A DNA stretch of 41,667 nucleotides from Hyphomicrobiales bacterium (GCA_024225445.1 JAAEMP010000136.1:1-41667); one strand, 5' to 3'; shown: positions 10,001 to 19,635, counted from the stretch's first letter. Program-made: numbers and translations. Notes: generated from the sequence alone by a model not told the origin.

Positions 10001-10822
10001 ATGCGCATTTTGTTTTTGGGTGATATGTGCGGCAAATCCGGCCGCAGGAAAGTTTTTGGAAAATTACCGGGATTAATTGACAGGTTGAAACTCGATTTTG
10101 TTATCGTCAATGGTGAAAATGCGGCAGGTGGATTTGGCATCAATGAAATGATAGTCGAGCAAACACTGGAAGCGGGTGCAGATGTAATTACCACCGGAAA
10201 CCATGTATGGGATCAGCGTGAGGCATTGTCCTTTGCCGATCGGCATGAAAGATTCCTGCGCCCGATCAATTATCCGGCGGGCACTCCGGGCAAGGGATCG
10301 AACATATATGATGCAAGAAATGGCGCCCGGGTGATGGTGATTAACATCATGGGCAGGGTATTCATGCACCCTGAGCTTGATGATCCATTTCAATGTGCGG
10401 AAAATCAGCTGGCGGCAGCTCCGATGGGTGAAGCGGCGGATGTTGTCATTGTTGATTTTCATGCCGAGGCAACCAGTGAAAAAGTCTGCTTTGGTCACTT
10501 TGTTGACGGGCGAGTGTCTTTTGTTGTTGGAACACATACGCATTGTCCGACTGCCGATCACCAGATTTTGGCGGGTGGAACTGCTTATATCAGTGATGCG
10601 GGAATGTGCGGTAATTATGATTCTTCTCTGGGAATGGATAAGGAAGAACCGATCAACCGTTTTGTTACCAAAATTCCCAAGAGACGGTTTGAGGCCGCTG
10701 GAGGAGAGGCCACCTTGAGCGGGGTTGGCGTGGAAATTGATGAAAAAACCGGGTTGGCAACGCATATCGCGCCGTTGAGGATTGGGCCCATACTGGATAA
10801 TTGTCTGCCGTGGCAGGACTAA
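10001..10822 (+). CDS. TIGR00282 / YmdB-family metallophosphoesterase
   Basis: A protein of 273 residues of the YmdB-like family, dinuclear metal phosphodiesterases shown in other bacteria to act on 2',3'-cyclic nucleotides. Motifs visible in order are FLGDMCGKSGRR (metal ligands at the N-terminus), VNGENAAGGFGI (residues 37-48), TTGNHVWDQ (about 65-73), IVDFHAEATSEK, GTHTHCPTAD and the DAGMCGN segment. All expected Asp, Asn and His ligands appear present. There is no signal peptide, so it is cytoplasmic. It lies between the 5-FCL gene and a hotdog thioesterase on the same strand, which fits a housekeeping cluster common in Rhizobiales. The physiological substrate in this lineage is not known to me. 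Confidence 0.9.
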   Translation: MRILFLGDMCGKSGRRKVFGKLPGLIDRLKLDFVIVNGENAAGGFGINEMIVEQTLEAGADVITTGNHVWDQREALSFADRHERFLRPINYPAGTPGKGSNIYDARNGARVMVINIMGRVFMHPELDDPFQCAENQLAAAPMGEAADVVIVDFHAEATSEKVCFGHFVDGRVSFVVGTHTHCPTADHQILAGGTAYISDAGMCGNYDSSLGMDKEEPINRFVTKIPKRRFEAAGGEATLSGVGVEIDEKTGLATHIAPLRIGPILDNCLPWQD

Positions 10823-10828
10823 TTTTTG

Positions 10829-11308
10829 ATGAAGAACGATAATGAAACCGCTGGCGCGTGCATCAATCCCGAATTGTTTGCCAAACATTCAGGCCTTGAG
10901 TTGCTTCAAATGATGGTTGCGGGGGAATTGCCTGGCCCACCCATTGCAAAGTTGATGAATTTTTATCTCAGTGAAGTTGATCAGGGATATGCTGTGTATC
11001 GCGGCATTGCCAAGCTTGATCATTACAATCCTGCCGGTACGGTACACGGAGGCTGGCCTGCCACATTGATTGATTCTGCACTGGGTTGCGCAGTGCAATC
11101 GATGCTGCCTGCTGGCAAGCTGTTTACCACCATTGAATTCAAGATAAATTTTGTGCGCCCGTTATTTGACAATAGCGGCGAGGTTGTTTGTCAGGGCAGT
11201 ATTGTTCATTTCGGAAGGACTACGGCGACGAGTGAGGCGAAGTTAAAACGGTCCGACGGCAAACTGGTTGCACATGGAACGGCAACTTGTGCAATTTTTG
11301 AAGCATAG
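10829..11308 (+). CDS. PaaI-family hotdog thioesterase
   Basis: A protein of 159 residues with a single hotdog domain. Typical are LDHYNPAGTVHGGWPATLIDSALGCAV, the central helix with the HGG motif and the following Asp, and FKINFVRPLF and HFGRTTATSEAKL in the later strands. Such enzymes hydrolyse acyl-CoA thioesters in the cytoplasm, and the exact acyl group cannot be read from sequence. The ATG at 10829 is preferred over the TTG directly before it. An AGGA lies about eleven bases upstream. It starts six bases after the phosphodiesterase stop, so the two are probably one operon. recQ is convergent downstream. Confidence 0.88.
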   Translation: MKNDNETAGACINPELFAKHSGLELLQMMVAGELPGPPIAKLMNFYLSEVDQGYAVYRGIAKLDHYNPAGTVHGGWPATLIDSALGCAVQSMLPAGKLFTTIEFKINFVRPLFDNSGEVVCQGSIVHFGRTTATSEAKLKRSDGKLVAHGTATCAIFEA

Positions 11309-11354
11309 ATAATTGATGTGTTTTTGGGGAATGGCAAGATAGGCTTGAATGCGT

Positions 11355-13181
11355 TTAACCGGCTCTGATAGCTTCCAGAAATATATCTGCAAACTTGTCC
11401 AGTTTTGCCTGACCAACACCTTTTATTTGTGCAAATTCGTCTTTGCTGGAAGGTCTGATGGCGGCAAGCTCGATCAGGGTCTTATCGGGAAATATGATAT
11501 AGGCAGGGACATTTTTTTCTCTGGCCAGTGTCAAACGGAGTTTTTTCAATTCGGCCAACAACAATTCATCACGGCTTGAAAGTTCAATATCGGTCTGGAT
11601 TTTTCTGGCTTTGGTAGATGGCTTGCTCTTGGTCACCAGAGTTTCCTGGCGATAGAAAAATTTGTTGTTGCCGTTTGAGACTTCTCTACCCTTTTCAGTG
11701 ATATGCAGGCCGCCATATCCGGCAATATCGATCTTCAGCAGGCCGGAAGAAATCATTTGCCGCAAAATTGAACGCCAGGTTTCCTTGTTCAAGGACTTGC
11801 CTTCGCCATAGCAGGCACATTCCTGGTGATTGAATTTTCTGATGTTTTCGGTATTTGATCCGCGTAACACGTCGATAATGTGTACCTGGCCAAAACGTTG
11901 ACCGGTATCAAGGATGGTTGCCATGACCAGTTGTGCATGCTGGGTACCGTCACTCAGATCAAGTGGAGAATTGCAAATGTCGCAATTGTTGCATGGCGGG
12001 GATTTTTCTCCAAAATATTCCAGTAGAATCTGGCGGCGACAGCTTATTGCATCAGCGTAGGCTATAAACACGTCCAGGCGTCTGTGTTCACGCCTTTTGT
12101 TGTCTTCATCACTGCCATCATTGTCGATAAACCGGCGGCGCAATGCAATGTCCCCAGAACCAAACAGCATGTGCGCATCAGCCGGTTCACCGTCACGGCC
12201 GGCACGGCCAATTTCCTGATAATAGGCTTCAATGCTTGCCGGCAAATCAGTGTGGAAGACATAGCGGACATCGGGTTTGTCAATGCCCATGCCAAATGCA
12301 ATGGTGGCTACCATAACAAGGCCGGATTCGGTAACAAATCTGTCCTGATTTTCGTTTCTAACCTGTTTATCAAGACCTGCGTGATAGGCTAAGGCGCGAA
12401 TTCCATTAGCATTGAGAAACTGCGCAGCCTCTTCAGTCTTTTTACGTGACAGACAGTAAACGATGCCGTTGAGGCCCTTTCGGGGAGTAACGAATTCAAG
12501 TAACTGGTGCTGCCAATTGTTTTTCGATTGCACGGTGATTGATATATTGGGGCGATCAAAGCCGGTAACGAAGGTTCTGGATTTGCCGCGGAACAACTGA
12601 ATTTCTATATCCCGCCTTGTGGTTTCGTCAGCAGTTGCCGTCATCGCTGCAATTGGGACATTTGGATAGCGCTCCGCCAGTGTGGACAGCTGTGCGTATT
12701 CCGGGCGAAATGCCGGGCCCCATTTCGAAATGCAATGAGCCTCGTCAATAGCAAAAAGCGAAACGGGAAGCTTTGAAATGGCAGCCAGCATGCGTTCGCT
12801 CATTAATCGTTCAGGCGCCATATATAAAATTGCAACCTGACCTGCTGTGACTTTCAGCCAGCTTTCAATATTTTCTTCGCGCGTTCTCGATGAGTTGATT
12901 GCTTCTGCGGCAACGCCGGCAAGTTTAAGTGCCGCCACCTGGTCGGTCATCAGCGCCACCAGTGGAGAAATAACAATTGTCAGCCCGCCCATTACCAGAG
13001 CCGGTACCTGAAAGCATAGAGATTTACCTGCTCCCGTGGGCATTACCGCCAATGTGCTTGAACCATCAAGCAAAGCGTCAATGACAGGTTCCTGGCCTGG
13101 GCGAAAACTATCGTAGCCGAATATATCTTTCAGAATTCTGCTTTTGGAAGGGCGATCAGAACTCTGCAAATCTGCTGACAA
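11355..13181 (-). CDS. recQ: ATP-dependent DNA helicase RecQ
   Basis: RecQ unwinds DNA 3' to 5' in RecF-pathway recombination and replication repair. The 608-residue protein has Walker A MPTGAGKS at 47-54, DEAHC at 146-150, SPLVALMTDQ, the motif-VI region QEIGRAGRDG, and a zinc-binding domain with cysteines in CRRQILLEYFG...CNNCDIC. An RQC winged helix follows, and a C-terminal HRDC domain carries FAQIKGVGQAKLDKF. The aromatic-rich loop reads KWGPAFRPEY where E. coli has QWGHDFRPEY. I believe this is common in alphaproteobacteria and not a defect. The start is a TTG at 13181 with AGGA about nine bases upstream. It is divergent from yebC and convergent with the thioesterase gene. Confidence 0.96.
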   Translation of the reverse strand: MSADLQSSDRPSKSRILKDIFGYDSFRPGQEPVIDALLDGSSTLAVMPTGAGKSLCFQVPALVMGGLTIVISPLVALMTDQVAALKLAGVAAEAINSSRTREENIESWLKVTAGQVAILYMAPERLMSERMLAAISKLPVSLFAIDEAHCISKWGPAFRPEYAQLSTLAERYPNVPIAAMTATADETTRRDIEIQLFRGKSRTFVTGFDRPNISITVQSKNNWQHQLLEFVTPRKGLNGIVYCLSRKKTEEAAQFLNANGIRALAYHAGLDKQVRNENQDRFVTESGLVMVATIAFGMGIDKPDVRYVFHTDLPASIEAYYQEIGRAGRDGEPADAHMLFGSGDIALRRRFIDNDGSDEDNKRREHRRLDVFIAYADAISCRRQILLEYFGEKSPPCNNCDICNSPLDLSDGTQHAQLVMATILDTGQRFGQVHIIDVLRGSNTENIRKFNHQECACYGEGKSLNKETWRSILRQMISSGLLKIDIAGYGGLHITEKGREVSNGNNKFFYRQETLVTKSKPSTKARKIQTDIELSSRDELLLAELKKLRLTLAREKNVPAYIIFPDKTLIELAAIRPSSKDEFAQIKGVGQAKLDKFADIFLEAIRAG

Positions 13182-13275
13182 TTGTTAATTCCTCGCTCGT
13201 TACCGAATTTGTTGGTCAATGATGCAGAATCGCGTGTACATGCTGGACGCAATGAATTGTTCTTTATATAAGTGT

Positions 13276-13426
13276 CCAACCTGAAACTCTGAATAGAGTT
13301 TGACGAACCTGATTTTGGCTCTTTTTGCCGGAATTTCTGCTTGAAGGCAACCAGCCTGCAGCACAGAATTTCCAGCAAAATCACTCAAAATCCGGTTCGT
13401 CAAACCCTGCTCAGAGTTTCGGGTGG
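13276..13426. repeat. Palindromic element of about 150 bp between recQ and yebC
   Basis: The left half (from CCAACCTGAAACTCTGA at 13277) and the reverse complement of the right half (from CCACCCGAAACTCTGA, ending near 13426) match at roughly four of five positions over the whole length. The longest exact block is GTTTGACGAACC, at 13298-13309 and, inverted, at about 13394-13405. The centre lies near 13351. Transcribed on either strand it would make one long hairpin. It sits between divergent genes, so it is not a terminator of either. It carries no reading frame of note. The form fits a miniature inverted-repeat element or a bacterial palindromic repeat, but I cannot name a family. Confidence 0.75.
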
Positions 13427-13471
13427 ATGCTGAGCAATTCAAACGAATTTGAAAACCGATAGAGTAGAAAT

Positions 13472-14224
13472 ATGGCAGGCCACTCAAAATTCAAAAATAT
13501 CATGCACCGCAAGGGACGGCAGGATGCAGTTCGTTCAAAACTGTTTTCACGTCTTTCCAAAGAAATCACCGTGGCGGTGAAAGTGGGGAATGGAACCACT
13601 GATCCGGATATGAATCCACGGTTGCGCACGGCTATTCAGAATGCCAAAGGTCAATCCATGCCCAAGGATAACATCCAGCGAGCAATCAATAAAGGTGCCG
13701 GAGGGGAAGGGGAAGATTACAAAGAGATCCGATATGAAGGTTATGGTCCTGGTGGTGTGGCTGTAATTGTCGAAGCACTGACCGACAATATGAACCGCTC
13801 AGCCTCTAACATACGCACCTGTTTTACCAAAAATGGCGGACAAATGGGTGAATCAGGTTCTGTCTCTTTTATGTTCGACCGGGTGGGCGAGATTAAATAC
13901 AAAGTGGATGCTGGAGATGAAGACACGGTGATGGAGGCGGCGATTGAAGCGGGGGCGGAAGACGTTACTTCAGATGAAGATGGCCATATTGTCATCTGCG
14001 GATTTGAAGACATTGGTGAGGTGGCCATGGCTCTGGAAAATGCACTGGGTGAGGCGGAAAGTATCAAGCCGATCTGGAAACCGCAAAACAACACGCCAGT
14101 CGATGAAGACAAGGCGCCAACATTGCTGAAAATGATGGATGCGCTGGAAGATGACGATGATGTACAGAATGTTTATGCCAATTTCGAAATTGATGATGAA
14201 GTGATGGCAAAACTGGCCAGTTGA
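13472..14224 (+). CDS. yebC: YebC/PmpR-family translational/transcriptional regulator
   Basis: A protein of 250 residues with the full family pattern: [18 protein letters not shown] at the N-terminus, [17 protein letters not shown], the [19 protein letters not shown] block, [16 protein letters not shown], and an acidic C-terminal domain. YebC-type proteins were long described as DNA-binding regulators. More recent work links members to relief of ribosome stalling on proline-rich stretches. Here it precedes the TSUP and ruvCAB region, an order seen widely in bacteria (yebC next to ruvC). The gene is cytoplasmic, complete and probably has its own promoter, because the upstream 240 bases hold the palindromic element. 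Confidence 0.96.
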   Translation: MAGHSKFKNIMHRKGRQDAVRSKLFSRLSKEITVAVKVGNGTTDPDMNPRLRTAIQNAKGQSMPKDNIQRAINKGAGGEGEDYKEIRYEGYGPGGVAVIVEALTDNMNRSASNIRTCFTKNGGQMGESGSVSFMFDRVGEIKYKVDAGDEDTVMEAAIEAGAEDVTSDEDGHIVICGFEDIGEVAMALENALGEAESIKPIWKPQNNTPVDEDKAPTLLKMMDALEDDDDVQNVYANFEIDDEVMAKLAS

Positions 14225-14310
14225 GGGTGATCGGTGAATTTTGGGATTCGTTGACCAGGAGGAATACCTGCCCGTTTTACCATAAGGGAAAATTTCGGAC
14301 AGGGCAGAAA

Positions 14311-15072
14311 CTAGCGCAGCAATTGATCAAGAACCGGAAGTGACATTATGGCTGAACACAAGATCAGCAGGAAGGTGATTGTCCGGAAAGTTTGTTCGGA
14401 GGCTTTAGTGAACAGGCTGCCACCAATCATGATTCCCAGAAAAAATATTGGGGAAGCAAGAAGGCCTTTGAGTGCAGATTCCCAGGTGAATAATCCGCCA
14501 AGATAGTAGCCGCCCATGGATATGAACTCGGTCATCAGGAACAACATCAGGATATTCGCGCGCACGATACCGACACCGGTTTTGGTAGCCATCCAGTAAA
14601 TGATTGCCGGTGGGCCTGGTATTTGGGTTGAGCCTCCCAGAAAACCGCTTAGTGCGCCAACGCTTGCAGAAATCGGGAAATTACGCGGGCCACGATATTG
14701 CCAGCCAGACCATAAAACCGAGACCGAAATCAGAATGATGGCCGATATGAACCAACGCAGCAGGGTGGCATCGCCATATTTGATAAAAGCAACTCCCAAC
14801 GGCAGCGCCAAAACAAAACCGGCCAAAATAGGTCTGACCTCGGACCATTGAACTTTTCTTCTTGATTGCAATGCCGGAATAATCGCCGGCCATGAATCCA
14901 TCACCACCAGCATGATCAGCGCAATTTTGGGACTGAACATCGCGGCTGCTACGGGAGCGACAATCATGCCTGTGCCAAAACCGGAAAAACCGCGTGCAAT
15001 GCCGGCGATGATGACTGCAAGTAACACGATTTGGAATGCCGGGTTAGTGAGATTCTCGGTTATCATCTGCAT
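14311..15072 (-). CDS. TSUP-family permease (TauE/SafE-like)
   Basis: An integral membrane protein of 253 residues with about eight hydrophobic helices. The typical N-terminal motif IARGFSGFGTGMIVAPV and the second-half repeat ALSGFLGGSTQIPGPPAIIYWMA are the duplicated signature of the sulfite exporter TauE/SafE (TSUP) family. Members move sulfur-containing or organic anions across the inner membrane. The substrate is not readable from sequence. The gene is convergent with yebC and divergent from ruvC, and shares the roughly 170-base region with the candidate LexA box. The start at 15072 is an ATG, and an ATG two codons later is equally possible. Confidence 0.88.
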   Translation of the reverse strand: MQMITENLTNPAFQIVLLAVIIAGIARGFSGFGTGMIVAPVAAAMFSPKIALIMLVVMDSWPAIIPALQSRRKVQWSEVRPILAGFVLALPLGVAFIKYGDATLLRWFISAIILISVSVLWSGWQYRGPRNFPISASVGALSGFLGGSTQIPGPPAIIYWMATKTGVGIVRANILMLFLMTEFISMGGYYLGGLFTWESALKGLLASPIFFLGIMIGGSLFTKASEQTFRTITFLLILCSAIMSLPVLDQLLR

Positions 15073-15180
15073 AATGAATCAGTCCGGTCAGCAAAATGTA
15101 AATTTACCTTTGATCGACATGGATTGCCAGCCGTATTCAATGGAGTTTTTGATTTAAACTGATCCTGAATATTTGTGAAT

Positions 15181-15195
15181 GTTTCCGGTTTGTTC
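15181..15195 (+). promoter_or_regulatory. Candidate LexA (SOS) box upstream of ruvC
   Basis: GTTTCCGGTTTGTTC matches the alphaproteobacterial LexA pattern GTTC-N7-GTTC with one mismatch (GTTT in the first half). It lies 45 bases before the ruvC start. RuvCAB is a classical SOS-induced function, which raises the prior. The mismatch keeps the call tentative. Confidence 0.4.
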
Positions 15196-15240
15196 ACAAA
15201 TGTCGTGCATGTCTGTATCAATTGAAATAGAGTGCTGTTC

Positions 15241-15750
15241 ATGAATGAAGCGATTCGTATAATCGGGATTGATCCCGGATTGCGCCAAACCGGCTGGGGA
15301 GTTGTGGAGAACCTTGGTAATTCACTGCACTTTGTTGCATCCGGGACCGTAACCTCCGATGCAAAAATGAATTTGGCGTCACGACTTTGCCAGTTGCATG
15401 AAGGATTGGCTCAGGTGTTGCATTTGTACCAGCCTCATGAAGCGGCTGTGGAACAGACTTTTGTCAACAAGAATGCCGCCGCAACCCTTAAACTTGGTCA
15501 GGCGCGCGGGATTGCCATGCTGGTGCCGGCGCGGGCCGGTCTGCCCGTTAGTGAATATGCACCCAATGCGGTTAAAAAAGCTGTGATTGGTGCGGGGCAC
15601 GGTGATAAACACCAGATCAAGTTGATGGTTGGCATGCTTCTGCCCAAAGCTCAATTTGACAGTGATGATGCAGCCGATGCCCTGGCAATTGCCATTTGTC
15701 ATATCCATTCACGCGGAGCTCGTGAACTGGAGAAAAGAGCGGCATTATGA
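15241..15750 (+). CDS. ruvC: Holliday junction endonuclease RuvC
   Basis: RuvC cuts Holliday junctions bound by RuvAB to resolve recombination intermediates. From the ATG at 15241 (169 residues) the four acidic catalytic residues are in place: Asp11 in IGIDPG, Glu71 in [11 protein letters not shown], and Asp143 and Asp146 in [15 protein letters not shown] at 15232 would add three residues and looks less typical. The stop overlaps the ruvA start by four bases (ATGA), showing an operon with translational coupling. Expression may be damage-induced if the upstream LexA-like site is real. Confidence 0.96.
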   Translation: MNEAIRIIGIDPGLRQTGWGVVENLGNSLHFVASGTVTSDAKMNLASRLCQLHEGLAQVLHLYQPHEAAVEQTFVNKNAAATLKLGQARGIAMLVPARAGLPVSEYAPNAVKKAVIGAGHGDKHQIKLMVGMLLPKAQFDSDDAADALAIAICHIHSRGARELEKRAAL

Positions 15751-16364
15751 TTGGTAAATTAACGGGGATACTGGACACGGTCGGCGAGGATCATATTATT
15801 CTTGATGTACAGGGCGTTGGTTATCAGGTTCACTGTTCCTCGCGCACAATGAACGGGCTTCCTTTGGCAGGTGAGGCAATCAGTATGGTAATAGAAACCC
15901 ATGTGCGGGAAACCGAGATCAAGCTGTTCGGATTTTCATCAGAACTGGAGCGTGACTGGTTTAACCTGTTACAAAGTGTTCAGGGTGTGGGTGCGAAGGT
16001 GGCGCTGGCTGTTCAATCGACGCTTTCAGCTGGTGAACTTGCCTCAGCCATTGCGCTGCAGGACAAGGCGATGATAACACGCGCTCCGGGTATCGGGCCC
16101 AAGGTTGGCCAGCGCATAGTCAGCGAGCTGAAAGATAAAGCGCCTGCATATTCAGGTTCAGCGGCGCAAGAACTGGGATTGGCATCAGATATCGGCGATG
16201 GTCTTGCGCCATCAGCCGTCAGCGATGCGGTTTCGGCATTGGGAAATTTGGGTTATTCGTCAGAACAGGCGGCAAGAGCTGTGTCTGCGGCATTGCGCTT
16301 GGCAGGTGAAGAGGCCGATAGCGCAAGACTTATCCGTTTGGGCTTAAAAGAGCTGGCTGGTTGA
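15747..16364 (+). CDS. ruvA: Holliday junction DNA helicase subunit RuvA
   Basis: RuvA binds the four-way junction and loads the RuvB motor. The 205-residue chain has the N-terminal OB-fold ([31 protein letters not shown]), two helix-hairpin-helix regions ([16 protein letters not shown] and [20 protein letters not shown]) and a C-terminal three-helix domain with [20 protein letters not shown] that contacts RuvB. Its ATG overlaps the ruvC stop. About 106 bases separate it from ruvB on the same strand. The protein is complete and normal in length. Confidence 0.97.
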   Translation: MIGKLTGILDTVGEDHIILDVQGVGYQVHCSSRTMNGLPLAGEAISMVIETHVRETEIKLFGFSSELERDWFNLLQSVQGVGAKVALAVQSTLSAGELASAIALQDKAMITRAPGIGPKVGQRIVSELKDKAPAYSGSAAQELGLASDIGDGLAPSAVSDAVSALGNLGYSSEQAARAVSAALRLAGEEADSARLIRLGLKELAG

Positions 16365-16470
16365 CAATGCTGATAATTGTGCGCCGCATCTTCACAGATT
16401 TTTATTGTGCCACTTCAATAATTGAACGATATGATGCGATGACCCGGCAGAATTTTGTAAAGTATTTGAG

Positions 16471-17526
16471 ATGAACGATTCCAGGATCATAAATCCGGAC
16501 AAAACTGGTGAAGAGCAGATTGACGCTCACGATCTGTCGCTTCGCCCGCAGTCCCTTGACGACTTTGTTGGTCAGGCGAAAGTTCGTGCCAATCTGAAGG
16601 TGTTTATTGAGGCTGCAAAAAAGCGTGAGGAAGCCCTGGATCATGTTTTGTTTGTCGGTCCTCCCGGTCTTGGCAAAACAACGCTCGCCCGGATAATGGC
16701 CAAGGAACTGGGTGTAAATTTCAGATCAACCTCCGGACCAGTTATCGCCAAGGCAGGTGATCTGGCGGCATTGCTTACCAATCTTGAAGATCGCGATGTT
16801 TTATTCATTGATGAAATCCATCGGCTTAATCCGGCAGTCGAGGAAATCCTGTATCCGGCAATGGAAGATTTTCAGCTTGATCTGATTATTGGTGAAGGAC
16901 CGGCAGCACGTTCTGTTAAAATTGATCTGGCGAATTTTACTCTGGTTGCGGCAACCACACGTATTGGTCTTTTGACTACTCCTTTGCGAGACCGGTTTGG
17001 AATTCCGATCCGGCTCAATTATTATGAAGTTCATGAACTGGAACATATCGTAAAGCGCGGAGCGCGCATATTGGGCCATGCGATCAGCCAGGATGGTGCG
17101 CTGGAAATTGCCAGGCGTGCCCGCGGGACGCCGCGAATTGCCGGACGGCTGTTGCGTCGGGTTGGTGATTTTGCCCTGGTGAAAAATATTGAAACTATTG
17201 ATGCCGAAATAGCCGATGCGTCCCTGACCCAGCTAGAGGTTGATGCAATGGGGCTTGATCAACTTGACACCCGCTATCTCGACCAGATCGGGAGAAAATT
17301 TGGTGGTGGTCCGGTAGGAATTGAAACTCTGGCGGCAGCTTTGTCAGAACCGCGTGATGCCATTGAAGAGATTATTGAACCTTATCTTATCCAGCAGGGA
17401 TTTATCCAGCGAACGCCGCGTGGCCGTGTTTTAACCGACATGGCGTGGAAACACCTGGGTCTGGCTGTACCGGGGAACCTGAAGGCCATGCAGGCCAGTT
17501 TGCTTGAAGATGACGAGGAAGGATGA
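16471..17526 (+). CDS. ruvB: Holliday junction branch migration ATPase RuvB
   Basis: RuvB is the hexameric AAA+ motor of branch migration. The 351-residue protein has Walker [10 protein letters not shown] at 63-71, Walker [10 protein letters not shown] near residue 110, sensor 1 [18 protein letters not shown], the arginine-bearing [16 protein letters not shown], and the winged-helix domain with [17 protein letters not shown] and [12 protein letters not shown]. It is the third gene of the ruvCAB operon. A caspase-like gene is convergent about 70 bases downstream, with no strong terminator visible between. Confidence 0.98.
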   Translation: MNDSRIINPDKTGEEQIDAHDLSLRPQSLDDFVGQAKVRANLKVFIEAAKKREEALDHVLFVGPPGLGKTTLARIMAKELGVNFRSTSGPVIAKAGDLAALLTNLEDRDVLFIDEIHRLNPAVEEILYPAMEDFQLDLIIGEGPAARSVKIDLANFTLVAATTRIGLLTTPLRDRFGIPIRLNYYEVHELEHIVKRGARILGHAISQDGALEIARRARGTPRIAGRLLRRVGDFALVKNIETIDAEIADASLTQLEVDAMGLDQLDTRYLDQIGRKFGGGPVGIETLAAALSEPRDAIEEIIEPYLIQQGFIQRTPRGRVLTDMAWKHLGLAVPGNLKAMQASLLEDDEEG

Positions 17527-17597
17527 ATGGGACGGATGAATGGACTTCGGTTTTTCTATTGAATTGATCCAGATTGGCTAGTCAAATCGAAAAGTCT

Positions 17598-19514
17598 CTA
17601 AAACCAGCCGGATACATCCAGATGCAGGCTCCAGTCTCTTTTCCCCTTGTGTTTCAACACGTCTTTCATTCCTTTGACCTTTTCACCGGTTGAGGATACC
17701 AATCCGGAGAAATTGGGTGGTGGCGGTGGAGCTTCTGTTGAAAAATTGGTAATTTCGAGGAAATTTGCCACATATTCACCATAGGCGCTTTTCAATTTCT
17801 TGCGATCCAGTTTTTGCGATTGCAAAAACGGCAATACAAATCTGGCCAGGTAATAACGCTCACTCGCGCCATACCATTCCCAGGACTTTCCCTTTTTCAA
17901 GGCGATATATTCCAGTTGCAAAGCTTTGATTGTTTCCAGTTCGCCAAGTACCAGTTCACTCAGATTTTGAAAAGCCTGGATAAATTTGTTGAAGGCCGGC
18001 ATCAGTGAATTATGAATTTTTCTGCCGCCTTTGGCATTGTCAAACTGAAACAGCTCGTTGGTATAATATTTTGACGCTTTATTGTTAATCGGGTGTAATT
18101 CGAGAAAAGCGTTAATCAGAGCTGCCGTAGCGTTATCGAGATTATCAAATGGCGGTAATTGCAGGGGTAGTCCGGCGAATTTCTGGGGCCAGTAAACTTG
18201 GGTATCGGAATTGTGCTTTTCCATCAGCGCGACGGTATTGGCATCCAGTTTTGCCCATATTTTATACTGATCCCAGTTAAGCGGATAAATTTCATACAGG
18301 CCATACTGGATATAGGTTTCCTTGCCGGTTGGGCCTTTCTTCATGTTTTTGCAACACCAGCTCAAATAGCGATCATAGGACATAACAGCGCGCTGGGTGG
18401 ATTTGTCCGTCAATAAGGACAATATACTGTCAAATTTTGAAAACTTTGCCTCAAGTTCTTCATCCGTGTAGTCAAATTTCTGGATCAGGGGCTTGACGTG
18501 TTTGGTGACATCTTCCGGCCTCGGCAGTTGAGCCAATGCGATTTCGCGATGTTTGCCGTCCGGGAACATCTGCAGATAAGTCTGGAACAATTGTACATCG
18601 CCCTTGTCGCGAATCTGATTCCAGAAGTTTTCCTCTTTGACATTTAGTACCGTACTGCTTTGCTCAGGCTTCACGGTATTTGCCGGATCATTGCCACGGT
18701 CAACCAGATAGACTTCCTCTATCAGAGAAGTAGACTCCCAGGTCGTTTGAGCCTTGTCTGTCTGATAATAGACTTTACGGCGAACCTTTTTGAATACCGC
18801 TTCCAATGTCAGATCTGGATCGGTGATAAATTCTGCCAGCGCCTGTGAATAAGGGCTGTGTCTGCCTTTGCCATCAAGAGCAATGGCTCCTGGTGCAGTT
18901 GAATAGGCGATAAATGAACCTGAGGGTGAATCTATGCGCGCGAGGCCCTTGCTGACAGAACGCGAAACGGCCGTGAAAGGATTATTGCGGCAGGCATCCA
19001 GAACAATTACATTGGTTTTGGCTCCGGATAATTCAATGATTTTGAGTATGATGGAAGTGTTGATGCCCTGCAAAATAATGTCCGTATCGGACTGCAGGTT
19101 GGCATCTGTGGGGACAATAAAATTTTCCCCGTTATACTGAATGCCGTGACCGGCATAATAAAACATTACAATGCCATCATCACCGATATCCCTGATTTTT
19201 TTGGCAAAATTGTTGATCACCTGGCGGGCACCTGAAAGGGAAACATCCTTGCTGGTCAGAACTTCAAAACCTATTTCGCGCAATTTCCCGCTAATCAGAT
19301 CCGCATCATTTGCCGGATTTTTGAGGGGAGAAGTATGCTGATATTTGGAGTTGCCAATTACCAGTGCCAGACGGTTTGCGGATAAGGCATAATTGGTTGA
19401 AATAACTGTGAAAACAAATACCAAAACGAATCGTGAGCAAAACATAATTGCGAATTTGTGGAACTTATGGAGATAATGCACAGTCGTTTCCTTCGCAATT
19501 TTGATGATTTCCAT
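17598..19514 (-). CDS. Secreted caspase-like (C14, p20) protein with a DUF3829-like C-terminal region
   Basis: A protein of 638 residues. Residues about 24-47 form a signal peptide (a hydrophobic stretch ending ALSA), which would send the rest to the periplasm. A caspase/metacaspase p20 domain follows at about 48-272, with RLALVIGNSKY, catalytic His123 in FYYAGHG and Cys175 in VLDACRNNP, so the dyad is intact. A FWNQIRDKGDVQLFQTYLQMFPDG segment (297-320), common after bacterial caspase domains, comes next. Residues about 345-590 contain KKGPTGKETYIQYGLYEIYP and a helical region that I recall as the pattern of DUF3829 (YiiG-like lipoproteins). A proline run at 595-600 precedes a basic tail. 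The start at 19514 and the ATG at 19445 are both possible, and neither has a clear ribosome site. Targets are unknown. It is divergent from the ybgC-tol cluster. Confidence 0.85.
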   Translation of the reverse strand: MEIIKIAKETTVHYLHKFHKFAIMFCSRFVLVFVFTVISTNYALSANRLALVIGNSKYQHTSPLKNPANDADLISGKLREIGFEVLTSKDVSLSGARQVINNFAKKIRDIGDDGIVMFYYAGHGIQYNGENFIVPTDANLQSDTDIILQGINTSIILKIIELSGAKTNVIVLDACRNNPFTAVSRSVSKGLARIDSPSGSFIAYSTAPGAIALDGKGRHSPYSQALAEFITDPDLTLEAVFKKVRRKVYYQTDKAQTTWESTSLIEEVYLVDRGNDPANTVKPEQSSTVLNVKEENFWNQIRDKGDVQLFQTYLQMFPDGKHREIALAQLPRPEDVTKHVKPLIQKFDYTDEELEAKFSKFDSILSLLTDKSTQRAVMSYDRYLSWCCKNMKKGPTGKETYIQYGLYEIYPLNWDQYKIWAKLDANTVALMEKHNSDTQVYWPQKFAGLPLQLPPFDNLDNATAALINAFLELHPINNKASKYYTNELFQFDNAKGGRKIHNSLMPAFNKFIQAFQNLSELVLGELETIKALQLEYIALKKGKSWEWYGASERYYLARFVLPFLQSQKLDRKKLKSAYGEYVANFLEITNFSTEAPPPPPNFSGLVSSTGEKVKGMKDVLKHKGKRDWSLHLDVSGWF

Positions 19515-19635
19515 TTAATAATAGCAAATAAATGAAAGTTGTACGACAATAATTCAGTTTCAATTATCGTTGATTTTGCAGTTTTGTCATTTATTGTGGC
19601 TGAAAATCACATATTTCTGAGAAGTGCGTGAGTAG

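Noticed and set aside
12661-12760. RecQ loop KWGPAFRPEY differing from the E. coli QWGHDFRPEY
   Set aside because: I believe this variant is usual in alphaproteobacterial RecQ, so it was not treated as a defect.
14266-14310. CTGCCC...GGGCAG as a terminator between yebC and the TSUP gene
   Set aside because: Only six paired bases with a loop of nearly thirty and no T-run.
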